A DNA stretch of 44,198 bases from an uncultured Methanobrevibacter sp. (lineage in GTDB: Archaea > Methanobacteriota > Methanobacteria > Methanobacteriales > Methanobacteriaceae), in NCBI GenBank assembly GCA_902774685.1, contig CACYJH010000010.1, positions 1 through 44,198 of the forward strand. The letters are read 5' to 3'. A program made the translations under genes and the position numbers. This document shows, piece by piece, positions 25,703 to 33,891 of the stretch. Below the pieces are notes generated by a model that saw nothing but the letters and a program-made list of their open reading frames with translations, searched no databases and had not been told where the DNA came from. Numbering within the stretch: position 1 is the first letter of the stretch; each line of letters begins with the position of its first letter.

Positions 25703-26629
25703 TTAGTCCCCATCCAAAATATTCTTTCCATCAATTTCTTGAGTATGATCATATTCCAAACCAAAAGGACATGCATGAACGGTTGCTCCCCTGATAACCT
25801 CTACATCATCCACAATCTTATTTTGGACCATATGAACAATCTTATGGGACTCATCCAAACTCATTTCAGGAGGAAGTTCAATATGCAATGATACAGTAGC
25901 ATATGGGCCTAAAAAATTAACTCTGACATTGTGTGTTCCAAGAACAGGGTCTATTGAATTTGAAGCATCTGTAATCTCATTGATCAAATCATCAGATGGG
26001 ACCTTTCCCATAATTGAATCAAGATTCTCTTTTGCAATTTCATAGGCAGTTTTTGCAATCAATAGAGCAATGGCAAATGCAATTATTGGATCCAACATTG
26101 GATAGCCGTATTGAGCTACAAAAATACCAATTAAAATAGCAATTGAAGATAGGATGTCAACCCTTTGATGCATACCATCTGCAACAATAGCTGGACTATT
26201 TGCATTCTTACCTAAATTGATAATGCTTTGACTCATTGCAAAGTTAACGAAAATACCAATCAAAGCCATTACAACTGCTATAGGATCTGGAACTGAATAT
26301 GTTCCATAGTATAAACGCTCAATGGCTCCAGTAAGTATCTGATAGGCAACAATTGCCAAAAACACCACAATAACCAAACCTGCAACAGCTTCAGCCCTTC
26401 CATGACCATATGGATGCTCATGGTCTGCAGGCTTATTTGCTACTTTAAATCCAAAATAAGCGATTATGGAAGTTATCAAATCTGAAATTGTATGTGCCCC
26501 TTCAGATATGAGCGCATAACTTCCTGATATAAACCCTACTGCTATATTGAAAATAGTCAGGAATGAATTTCCTATAACTGCAATATAAAAAGCCTTCTTT
26601 CCTAACCTCTCACGTTCTTCAATTTTCAT
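25703..26629 (-). CDS. Cation diffusion facilitator family transporter
   Basis: 308 residues from the ATG at 26629, chosen because GGGGAT precedes it; a longer frame to 26698 has no such site. About six membrane helices span 15-210. Metal-site signatures are SEGAHTISDLITS in helix 2, HEHPYGHGRAEA in the following loop and DGMHQRVDILSS in helix 5, giving the paired His/Asp sites of zinc or manganese exporters. A cytoplasmic dimerisation domain follows (about 215-305), with HNVRVNFLGPYATVSLHIELP. It exports divalent metal in exchange for protons. The metal cannot be fixed from sequence. Confidence 0.9.
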   Translation of the reverse strand: MKIEERERLGKKAFYIAVIGNSFLTIFNIAVGFISGSYALISEGAHTISDLITSIIAYFGFKVANKPADHEHPYGHGRAEAVAGLVIVVFLAIVAYQILTGAIERLYYGTYSVPDPIAVVMALIGIFVNFAMSQSIINLGKNANSPAIVADGMHQRVDILSSIAILIGIFVAQYGYPMLDPIIAFAIALLIAKTAYEIAKENLDSIMGKVPSDDLINEITDASNSIDPVLGTHNVRVNFLGPYATVSLHIELPPEMSLDESHKIVHMVQNKIVDDVEVIRGATVHACPFGLEYDHTQEIDGKNILDGD

Positions 26630-26823
26630 AGTATCCCCAAAATCATAAAAATAATACTTTTTAGGATGAAATAAGCTAAAAAATATTACTAATATCAAAA
26701 TAATTATTACTTAATTTATTTATGTAATTATTAATATATATTTTTTATCCAAGCCATATAAACATACCTATATTGATATGTATATGAAAAATTGCTGTTT
26801 TTTTAAAAAAAATATAAATTAAA

Positions 26824-26836
26824 GGATTAATAATCC
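26824..26836 (-). terminator. Short terminator hairpin overlapping the aminotransferase stop codon
   Basis: GGATT (26824-26828) and AATCC (26832-26836) pair around a 3-base loop, followed on the minus strand by TTTAATTTATATTTTTTTT. The stop at 26827-26829 is inside it. Confidence 0.55.
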
Positions 26837-27942
26837 AAATCCCTTAAAATATCCATTGCCCTTTCAATGTTTTCATATGAATTTGCATATGACATCCTTA
26901 CATGGCCTTCCCCAATGCTTCCAAATGGAGCACCTGGAACTGAAATAACTCCTGCCTCTGCAGCAGCCTTAACAAAGTCCATAGGTCTTTCCACTTTAGG
27001 GAAAACATAGAATGCACCTTGACAGTCAACGGTTTCATAGCCCATGTCATTTAAGCTTGAAACAATAAGGTCTCTTCTTCTTGAAAACTCTCCAACCATT
27101 TTCTTGACTGAATCCTGTGGACCAGTAAGTGCTTCAATAGCTCCAGCCTGTGAAACGGAAGGAGCATTTGCAGTACAATATTGGTGAACCTTAAGCAAGT
27201 TTTCAGTCACATCATCATTAGCAACCATATATCCGACCCTAAGACCGGTCATTGCATAGGTTTTTGAAAATCCATTTATTGTCACTACATTGTCTGAATA
27301 TTCTGCTGGAGAGTGGTTTTTGGTTCCATAGATAATCTTTTCATAGATTTCATCTGAAATGATATAGAAGTCATGGTCTGTAGCCAAATCTGCAATTCCC
27401 TTAATGTCCTCCTTATCCATAACTGCACCGGTTGGATTAGAAGGTGAGTTGATGATCAATCCTTTTGTATTCTTATCAATCTTTTCCTGAACATCCTCCA
27501 CTTTCATCTTAAATTCATTTTCCATTGGAGTGGTGACTTCAACAACATTCGCTTCAGCCAATTGGACACATGTATAATAGGACAGGAATCCTGGATTTGG
27601 AACCAATACATTATCTCCCTTTTGGAATAATGCTTGTGCACAGTCGTATAATGCTTCGCTTGCACCAGCAGTAACTATAACATTTTCAGCATCTGTTTTG
27701 ATATTGTTTTCCTTAGCCAATTTATCTACGATTGCTTCTCTAAGCTCAATCAATCCTTTATTTGAAGTGTATTTGGTAATTCCTTCATCAATAGCATCTT
27801 TCATTGCAGTCTTGATATTTTCAGGAACATCAAAGTCAGGTTCACCTATTCCTAAATTGACTGCATCAGGATTAGTAACTTCAAACATCTTTCTGATTAA
27901 AGATAATTCAATGGTTTCAACTCTTTTAGCTGGATTTAACAT
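26827..27942 (-). CDS. PLP-dependent class I aminotransferase
   Basis: 371 residues, complete. Fold-type I features include NLGIGEPDFDVPE, TAGASEALYDCAQAL, the NSPSNPTGAVMDKED loop, ISDEIYEKIIYG with the cofactor Asp and Tyr, and the Schiff-base Lys in NGFSKTYAMTGLRVGY. The closing Arg in GEGHVRMSYA binds the substrate carboxylate. It belongs to the aspartate/aromatic aminotransferase group (I-gamma type), and the substrate cannot be resolved from sequence. GGTG stands before the ATG. Inverted TTTGTAAG repeats lie 70-100 bp upstream. Confidence 0.9.
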   Translation of the reverse strand: MLNPAKRVETIELSLIRKMFEVTNPDAVNLGIGEPDFDVPENIKTAMKDAIDEGITKYTSNKGLIELREAIVDKLAKENNIKTDAENVIVTAGASEALYDCAQALFQKGDNVLVPNPGFLSYYTCVQLAEANVVEVTTPMENEFKMKVEDVQEKIDKNTKGLIINSPSNPTGAVMDKEDIKGIADLATDHDFYIISDEIYEKIIYGTKNHSPAEYSDNVVTINGFSKTYAMTGLRVGYMVANDDVTENLLKVHQYCTANAPSVSQAGAIEALTGPQDSVKKMVGEFSRRRDLIVSSLNDMGYETVDCQGAFYVFPKVERPMDFVKAAAEAGVISVPGAPFGSIGEGHVRMSYANSYENIERAMDILRDLDY

Positions 27943-28011
27943 AATAACACCTTTAAATAATTAGTAAATAGTTATAAATTAATCTTATATTTTCATAAAA
28001 TTTGCATAAAC

Positions 28012-28061
28012 TTTGTAAGAATTTTGTAAAAACCTTACAAAATCTGTATAAAATCTGTATA
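28012..28061. promoter_or_regulatory. Overlapping TTTGTAA inverted repeats and a direct repeat upstream of the aminotransferase gene
   Basis: TTTGTAAG (28012-28019) pairs with CTTACAAA (28034-28041). Independently, TTTTGTAA (28022-28029) pairs with TTACAAAA (28035-28042), so the two hairpins exclude each other. AATCTGTATA is then repeated directly at 28041-28050 and 28052-28061. It could be an operator or the 3' end of the radical SAM gene's transcript. Confidence 0.4.
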
Positions 28062-28104
28062 AATTTTTTCTATTATAATATTAGATTTAATGTTTAATAT
28101 ATTT

Positions 28105-29790
28105 TTAATCGCAAGCCCCGCAATTATAGCAAGGGCCATCTTCACACCATGGAGTCTGCTCACTGGTTCCTATTTTTTCATATTCGGAAATCAAGAAATC
28201 TTTGCTTACACTTACATCAATGGAATCCCAAGGTAAATCATCTCCGAATTCATAATTTGGAGCATTTTGAGCCCATTCCTTAATGCTGATTTTTTCATTC
28301 AAAGACCTTTCTATCAAGTCACCGATCTCCTTATCTCCACAGGATAGAACATATTGTATAAGGCCCATCTTAGCACTGTCAAACTTAATGTCCAAACCTT
28401 TCAGATTCTTTTTAAGGTATCTTATCTTTGATTTGATTCCTTTCATGTCATAGCTTTCCCACTGTAGAGGGGTATGTGGTTTTGGAATAACAGGATTGAC
28501 ACTGAAACTGATTGAAACTTTTGACTTTTTCTTGGAAGACTTGGACTTTTTCCTGGAAAAAGCACCATCATTTTTCGATGATGAATTAGACATCGATTTA
28601 ATTGAAATGTCGTTTAATTTAATTGAAGATTCTGAATTTGAATCAATATTATACTTCATGGAATCAATCTGCTTCATCAGACTTGCAAGTTCATCAATAT
28701 CATCTTGAGTCTCATAGGGCAAACCGATTAAAAAATACAATTTAATATTAAAACCTAATTCAACAGCATCATTAATCACTCTGAAAACATCTTCATCCTT
28801 AATGTCCTTATTGATTCTTTTCCTTAGAGAATAGATTGATTCAGGAGCGATTGTCAAAGTCTTCAATCCACTTGACTTGAGAGCAACCAAAGTTTCCCTT
28901 GTGATGGATTCGATTCTCATTGAAGGTGTGGAGACTTGGAATCCCTTTTCCCTTAATGTTTCTGTCAATTCATTTATTTTGGAATAGTCTGAAACCGCTG
29001 CTCCAATCAGGGATATCTTATTCAATCCTGTATTGGATCTTGCATCTTCTGCAATTGATAGAAGATTTTCCAAATCCGTTTCCCTCAAAGGCCTGTACAT
29101 ATAGCTTGACATGCAGAACCTGCAGCCTCTTGAACATGCCCTCGATACATTCAAAAGAATGGAATTGGAAAATGCAGGAATGAAGTCCTTATCATCAGTT
29201 TCTGTAACTATCGGATAAGTCAAATGATATGCATCATTCATATCATCTAAAAGTATGATCTTTGCATTGTTGTCAAATTCCGAAACATATAGTCCTTGAA
29301 TATTTAAAAAAGGAGACAAATCTCTTTTATTTTTGATATCTGACTCTAAATATAAGTCTAAAAAGTCATATAAAACCGCCTCAGCTTCACCTATAACAAA
29401 AATATCTATAAAATCAGATAAGGGCAAAGGATTGGAACTTGCACAAGGCCCTCCTGCAATAATCAAAGGGTCGTCTGAGGTTCTGTCTTCCCTTCTTAAT
29501 GGAATGCCTGCATCCCTTAAGATTTCCAAGACATTGAAATAGTCCTGCTCGTATTGCAGGGAAAAAGAGATTATGTCAAAATCAGCCAATGGGCTATTTG
29601 TTTCAAGACTTCTGACTGAAGGATAGATTATTCTCTCACAGTAACTATCCTCCCTTTCATTGACGTAATTATAAAGTATTTGATAACCTAAGGAACTCAT
29701 TGCAGTTTTGTAGACATTTGGATAAACCAATCCAAAACGGATATCTGCTTTCAATGGATTTTTGATGATTACGTTCTTTTCTCTAAACAT
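28105..29790 (-). CDS. B12-binding-type radical SAM protein (MJ0865-like)
   Basis: 561 residues. A B12-binding-like N-terminal domain spans about 10-190 (FGLVYPNVYKTAMSSLGYQ, FDIISFSLQYEQDYFNVLE, IAGGPCASSNPLPLSDFID). It is followed by a radical SAM core with the cluster motif CSRGCRFC in VSRACSRGCRFCMSSYMYRP, and later TPSMRIESI and KLYFLIGLPYE. A Ser/Lys-rich insert (about 390-425) interrupts the C-terminal half. The protein ends in CEDGPCYNCGACD, a Cys-rich tail that may hold another cluster. It matches the archaeal MJ0865-like family of unknown reaction. It is a single gene on the minus strand, ahead of the aminotransferase gene. Confidence 0.8.
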   Translation of the reverse strand: MFREKNVIIKNPLKADIRFGLVYPNVYKTAMSSLGYQILYNYVNEREDSYCERIIYPSVRSLETNSPLADFDIISFSLQYEQDYFNVLEILRDAGIPLRREDRTSDDPLIIAGGPCASSNPLPLSDFIDIFVIGEAEAVLYDFLDLYLESDIKNKRDLSPFLNIQGLYVSEFDNNAKIILLDDMNDAYHLTYPIVTETDDKDFIPAFSNSILLNVSRACSRGCRFCMSSYMYRPLRETDLENLLSIAEDARSNTGLNKISLIGAAVSDYSKINELTETLREKGFQVSTPSMRIESITRETLVALKSSGLKTLTIAPESIYSLRKRINKDIKDEDVFRVINDAVELGFNIKLYFLIGLPYETQDDIDELASLMKQIDSMKYNIDSNSESSIKLNDISIKSMSNSSSKNDGAFSRKKSKSSKKKSKVSISFSVNPVIPKPHTPLQWESYDMKGIKSKIRYLKKNLKGLDIKFDSAKMGLIQYVLSCGDKEIGDLIERSLNEKISIKEWAQNAPNYEFGDDLPWDSIDVSVSKDFLISEYEKIGTSEQTPWCEDGPCYNCGACD

Positions 29791-30265
29791 ACTTTAGTTC
29801 CTTATAATTGATCAAATGTTTAATTGCTGTCTAAATTTTCTCAAATCTTGAAAATTGTTCTTAAATCAATATAAAGTTTGTTTATACAAATATAATAAAT
29901 TTTACTATGATTAAATCATTGAATTTTTTAAAATCAAATCAATTTAATAGCTAGGATATAAGTTATTATTTCATTATAATATTTATTTTAAAATATGAGA
30001 AATATATAAACTTTTTTTCTTAAGCAAATGAGTGAATTTGCACAAAAACACAATTAAGAAATGTATTTAAATTAAAAAAGTAAAATATGAATTTACCACT
30101 CTTTAAAATAAAAAATAAACAGTTTAATTAATATTTTTCAATTTTAAATCAATTTTTCAATAGGAAAATGATTTTCAATTTGAATAAAATGTTCTATTAA
30201 AGCTGAAATTTTTAAAGAGTTTATGAAAATGAATGGAGGAGAAAAAAATAGAATGAGGTGTTACT
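29791..30265. other. AT-rich divergent intergenic region
   Basis: 475 bases with no gene seen. The right end carries TGAGGTG (30254-30260), the ribosome binding site for the AUU-start gene. Confidence 0.5.
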
Positions 30266-32023
30266 ATTAGAAATAAAATAATTATATTGACCTTATTGGT
30301 AATACTGTTTTTCACTCTAGGTAGTATAGGTGCTCAAAGCGTGAGTGCAGCTGATTTAAATAATAGCAAAAGTCTTAAATCCGGCTCTATCCCAAGCAAC
30401 AGCACTAAAGCAACTGCTTCAAGTATTACAAATAAAGTTAAAGCAAATGTGACAAAGAAAACTACAAATGCGACAAAAGCAAGTTCCAATAAAACCAAAG
30501 AAGCTAAAACTACAATAAATAAGAAGACTTTGGCAAAAACATCAACAAACTTTGTGAATTATGTGGAAAAGAATGGCAAATTTCCTAAAGTCAAAATCAG
30601 CAATAAGAACTATTCAAGCACAGAATATTTATACTTGTTGACAAAAGCCGTTGAAAACGACTCCAATTCAAAGATTGAAATCAAGAAGAATTTGGTAAAA
30701 AAATACAATAACACAAATATCAGATCTGTTAAAGGCACCTTGAATAAGACAGAGTACGTTAAGATGGCATGTAAAACAAGGAAATTCATTGAAAAAAATA
30801 AGAGAGCACCAAATTGGGTCTCTTCATCAAAAGGCAATGTCCCATATAATCAATTAATTCTTTCATACAGCAAATGTTTGGATTTCTTTAATAAAAACAA
30901 TAGATTGCCTAATACCGTAAAGCTTGATGATTTAGATTTGGATAAAATAAAGTCTAAGATAAATAAGAACAAGACTAAAATCAGTTCAAATTCCAGTGTT
31001 AAAACAACAAATACAACTAAAAAAACAACAACTGCTACTAAAACAACAAAAACAAATACTACTAAGAAAACTACAACAAGCACTAAAACAACAAAAACAA
31101 ATACTACTAAGAAAACTACAACAAGCACTAAAACAACAAAAACAACTTCAAAAGAAACAAAAAATTCATCAGCAAATACCAGTCCAAATAAAAATGGAAA
31201 TGCTGATGGAAATGCGGGATTGGTTGAAACTACACTGAACCATATCCATAGTCTATTGAATAACATTTTAGATAAATTAGATCCAAGCAAATACAAGATA
31301 GATTTGACTAAAGCTGATGAAGCAAATGTCAAATTGAATACAAGCAAGATAAATGTTGATGTGAAAGGAAAATCTAGCATAAATGTAAAGGTTTCCGCCA
31401 ATAATGCAAAAGCAAATACAACTAAAAAAACAACAACAAGCACTAAAGCAACAAAGACAAATGCAACTAAATCAACTAGTGGAAAAACATCTAATGCTGT
31501 TTCTAAAACCGTTTCCAAGACAAGTTCCAAGTCACTCAAACTGAATGACACCTACATCAAGGAAAGCCTGAAAAAATATTTGTCCAGCAGCAGAAACTGC
31601 CAAATAGGCAACAAGGAAATCAAGGCATTGGCCAAAAAATTAACTTCAACCCTCAAAAGCGATTTTGATAAGGGTAAAAAGTTGTTTAATTGGGTCCGTG
31701 ACAATATTCAATACAAAAAGTATAGAAATACCAGAAGAGGAGCTGTCAAAACACTTCAAAGCAAAAAAGGAAATTGTGTTGACCAAAGCCATTTATTGGT
31801 TGCATTATCCAGAGCAGCTGGAATTCCTGCAAGATATGTTAAAGGAGACAAATGCAGATTCACTACAGGTTATGTTTCAGGACATATCTGGACACAGATT
31901 CTAGTTGGGAACAAATGGGTTGTTGCAGACCCTACAAGCTCCAGAAACAGTTTTGGAAAAATAAAAAATTGGAATACCAAGAACTATGTATTATGCGGAA
32001 AGTATAGTTCAATAAGTTTCTGA
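30266..32023 (+). CDS. Secreted wall protein: pseudomurein-binding-type repeats, Lys/Thr linkers, transglutaminase-fold domain; probable AUU start
   Basis: 585 residues from ATT at 30266-30268, five bases after GAGGTG (30255-30260). The frame has a TGA four codons earlier and no ATG or GTG before the signal peptide. The only canonical alternative, TTG 30287, cuts off the basic MRNK. After the signal peptide (to about SVSA) come two repeats of the type NFVNYVEKNGKFPKVKI / KFIEKNKRAPNWV (about 85-220), which I read as pseudomurein-binding repeats. A Lys/Thr linker built of 15-residue units follows, then a transglutaminase-like domain with Cys in KGNCVDQSH (about 503), His in SGHIWTQI (about 539) and Asp in VADPTSSR (about 554). 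It ends like its paralogue (KNWNTKNY). Predicted role: binding and cutting or cross-linking pseudomurein (inference from PeiW/PeiP). Confidence 0.85.
   Translation: MRNKIIILTLLVILFFTLGSIGAQSVSAADLNNSKSLKSGSIPSNSTKATASSITNKVKANVTKKTTNATKASSNKTKEAKTTINKKTLAKTSTNFVNYVEKNGKFPKVKISNKNYSSTEYLYLLTKAVENDSNSKIEIKKNLVKKYNNTNIRSVKGTLNKTEYVKMACKTRKFIEKNKRAPNWVSSSKGNVPYNQLILSYSKCLDFFNKNNRLPNTVKLDDLDLDKIKSKINKNKTKISSNSSVKTTNTTKKTTTATKTTKTNTTKKTTTSTKTTKTNTTKKTTTSTKTTKTTSKETKNSSANTSPNKNGNADGNAGLVETTLNHIHSLLNNILDKLDPSKYKIDLTKADEANVKLNTSKINVDVKGKSSINVKVSANNAKANTTKKTTTSTKATKTNATKSTSGKTSNAVSKTVSKTSSKSLKLNDTYIKESLKKYLSSSRNCQIGNKEIKALAKKLTSTLKSDFDKGKKLFNWVRDNIQYKKYRNTRRGAVKTLQSKKGNCVDQSHLLVALSRAAGIPARYVKGDKCRFTTGYVSGHIWTQILVGNKWVVADPTSSRNSFGKIKNWNTKNYVLCGKYSSISF
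31013..31147 (+). repeat. Three 45-bp coding repeats (Lys/Thr linker)
   Basis: Units at 31058-31102 and 31103-31147 are nearly identical and encode TTKKTTTSTKTTKTN-type sequence. A diverged unit precedes them (31013-31057) and a further diverged copy is near 31417-31462. In-frame slippage would alter the linker length in 15-residue steps. Confidence 0.85.
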
Positions 32024-32169
32024 ATTGAATATAAATTTCAAAAATTATTTTTTAGTTTTAATTAATTCATCTCTTTAATTGAGCATTGAAGAATAATTAA
32101 TTAAAACTCTTATTTTTTTAAAATAATATCTAAAATTCACTCTTTAAAAATTAGATTTTTAAAAATAGT

Positions 32170-32238
32170 ATAAAAAAATAGTAAAAAATTGTATAAAAAT
32201 AGTATAAAAATAGTAAAATAGTATAAAAATAGTATAAA
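32170..32238. repeat. Degenerate TAGTATAAAAA repeats downstream of tRNA-Ser
   Basis: Several near copies of an 11-base unit. On the minus strand they give successive T tracts immediately 3' of the tRNA, so they may help end its transcript. Confidence 0.5.
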
Positions 32239-32244
32239 TATAAG

Positions 32245-32328
32245 CGCCGGGACGGGGATTTGAACCCCGGCGATCTAATGATCATCGGATTAGCAGTCCG
32301 ACGCCGTACCAGGCTGGGCCATCCCGAC
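32245..32328 (-). tRNA. tRNA-Ser (GCU)
   Basis: Minus-strand cloverleaf of 84 bases. The acceptor stem GUCGGGA/UCCCGGC pairs fully with one G-U. The anticodon arm is UCGGA-CUGCUAA-UCCGA with anticodon GCU (complement of 32292-32294), which reads AGC and AGU. A long variable arm (GAUC-AUUA-GAUC) is typical of class II tRNA-Ser, and the T arm is CGGGG-UUCAAAU-CCCCG. The discriminator base is G, as in archaeal serine tRNAs. The 3' CCA is not encoded and no intron is present. Confidence 0.95.
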
Positions 32329-32544
32329 TACAAATGAAAAAAGTAATATATTCGTTGCTTAAATACAACATTATTATTTTATATTTACTTATTATATAAA
32401 CTTTTTCTTTTTTAAACTAAAGCAATTACTTTATCATTAAATAAACCTTAAAAAAAGCTTTTAATCCACTTTTTAAAATAATAAAAATAATCCTTAAAGT
32501 GGCACATAGAGAAGTGGACAAAATTCATCAACCACGGTTATCTG

Positions 32545-32804
32545 AAAAACTAACTCCACCCCGCGGTTCTACAAGCATCAGCTGTCAGCGGTAGAGCTGC
32601 TCCTTTCCAGGCCTGACACGTTCCCACAATAAAGCCAATTAGATATTACCCTCCAGTAATATCTTTGACACCATTGATCCTGCAGGACGAGGCTTCGACA
32701 TCAGCCTTACAGGCCATGATTAAATCCAAATGCCGCCTCCTCTATTTCGACCGCACCGAAGGAGATTTGTGCTTACAGAGGACTCCTAACCCTCCAGTCT
32801 AGCC
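32545..32804 (-). ncRNA. ffs: Signal recognition particle RNA (7S RNA)
   Basis: Minus strand. The S-domain helix 8 core GGCCUGGAAAGGAGCAGC (near 32597-32615) is the hallmark of the SRP54 site. Helix 6 is a 9-bp stem with a GGAG-containing loop (32640-32663), the SRP19 site. The 5' part GACUGGAGGGUUAGGAGUCC followed by CUGUAA is the Alu domain. Helix 5 can be paired by hand, for example CUGCAGG with GCUUGUAG and CCUCG with CGGGG. The 5' end is fixed by a TATA box 25 bases upstream. The 3' end is near 32545-32550, where CUA-ACU near the 5' end pairs with AGUUAG and a U run follows. About 255 bases is short for an archaeal 7S RNA, so the 3' end could lie further left. Confidence 0.9.
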
Positions 32805-32828
32805 AATAATAATATATCTTATTAATAT

Positions 32829-32836
32829 TATATAAA
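32829..32836 (-). promoter_or_regulatory. TATA box of the SRP RNA gene
   Basis: The minus strand reads ACAAACTTTATATAATATT, an A-rich BRE followed by TTTATATA, centred about 25 bases before the SRP RNA 5' end at 32804. Confidence 0.7.
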
Positions 32837-33067
32837 GTTTGTTGTAAGAAATTTTAACTAAAAACTCTTTTTTAAAAAATAAAAACGATAAAAAGCAGAT
32901 TATGGAAAATAAGGAAAAAATAAGGAAAATATAATAAAAAAAGCAATTGAAAAATAAGTAAAATATAAAAATATTAAAAAAAGTATGAAAAAGGGTTATT
33001 AATATAAAACAAGAAGTTTAATGAAATTTAAAAAGATTAAAAATAAGATAAAAAGAATTTTTTAAAC

Positions 33068-33490
33068 TTATTCAATAAGTTTGCTGATCAAATTCTTCTT
33101 AAAGTATTTAATGATATCTCCATCAGATATAATGCCTACAAGTTTACCGTCATCAACGACAGGCAATTGGTTAATTATGCTGTCTCCAGGAGCTTCATCA
33201 AACATTACAGTTATTGCATCCTTAATGCTTGCTTCTGAGGATATGGTAGCTACATCCTTAACCATAACTGATTTTACTTTAGTGCCGTATTGATACTTGT
33301 CTAAAATCAAGTTATGACCTAAATCAGTAGCAGTTACGATACCAATCATTTTTCCGTCTTCATCGACGACAGGCATTGCACTGATTTTATGTTTCATTAA
33401 TGTTTCAAAAGCGAAAACAGTTGCCTCTTCACAGTCAACTGTATAAACGTCTTTTGTCATTAAATCTTTAACTTTAATTTTTTCTAACAT
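33068..33490 (-). CDS. Protein of two CBS domains
   Basis: 140 residues from the ATG at 33490. GGAGGT lies seven bases before it, inside a longer TTG-initiated frame that is therefore less likely. Two CBS motifs fill the protein: VKDLMTKDVYTVD...KISAMPVVDEDGKMIGIVTATDL (about 5-60) and VKSVMVKDVATIS...INQLPVVDDGKLVGIISDGDI (about 72-130). Such Bateman modules bind adenine nucleotides or S-adenosylmethionine and act as energy sensors. There is no attached enzymatic domain, so the partner is unknown. It stands alone, between the SRP RNA and the phosphoesterase gene. Confidence 0.9.
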   Translation of the reverse strand: MLEKIKVKDLMTKDVYTVDCEEATVFAFETLMKHKISAMPVVDEDGKMIGIVTATDLGHNLILDKYQYGTKVKSVMVKDVATISSEASIKDAITVMFDEAPGDSIINQLPVVDDGKLVGIISDGDIIKYFKKNLISKLIE

Positions 33491-33505
33491 GCTATTTACC
33501 TCCAA

Positions 33506-33882
33506 AGTTTCGAGAATTGGATTAATTATAAAATATATAGTAATTATTCAATCAATATTTAATAATAAAGATTGTTTTAACTATTTTATTTGATTTATTA
33601 ATAGAATAAGCCCAAAATCTATTTTAAAGCTAAAATAAAGCAATGAAAAATAGCTAAAATTTTAGAAATTATATATATGTTACTAACTATTAATAATATT
33701 TACCACTAACATTTTATAAATTTTTATATTTGATTTTCTTAAAAAAAATCAATCAAGAAAAATAGTGAAAAAGATTATTTCATGAAATTACATGAACTTA
33801 AAAAAAGATTAAAGATTAAGTAAAAACTGAAAAATAAGAAAAATGATTTAAAAAATAAAAAAATAAGAAAATTGGAGTAGAT
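33506..33882. other. AT-rich intergenic region
   Basis: 377 bases. Apart from the terminator at 33872-33891 at its right end I see no gene or structure. Confidence 0.5.
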
Positions 33883-33891
33883 TTACTCCAA
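33872..33891 (-). terminator. Terminator hairpin overlapping the phosphoesterase stop codon
   Basis: TTGGAGTA (33872-33879) and TACTCCAA (33884-33891) are perfect inverted copies with a 4-base loop. T-rich sequence follows on the minus strand. The TAA at 33883-33885 lies in the stem. Confidence 0.8.

Noticed and set aside
25598..25891. 97-codon plus-strand frame over the transporter 3' end
   Set aside because: It overlaps the strongly supported cation transporter on the other strand, has biased Lys/Asn composition and no ribosome binding site of quality.
30850..31551. 233-codon minus-strand frame under the Lys/Thr linker
   Set aside because: Its Val/Phe/Leu repeats are just the reverse reading of Lys/Thr codons of the wall protein.
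32499..32545. C/D box sRNA next to SRP RNA
   Set aside because: A near C box (UUGAUGA) is present, but no D box (CUGA) follows on the same strand.
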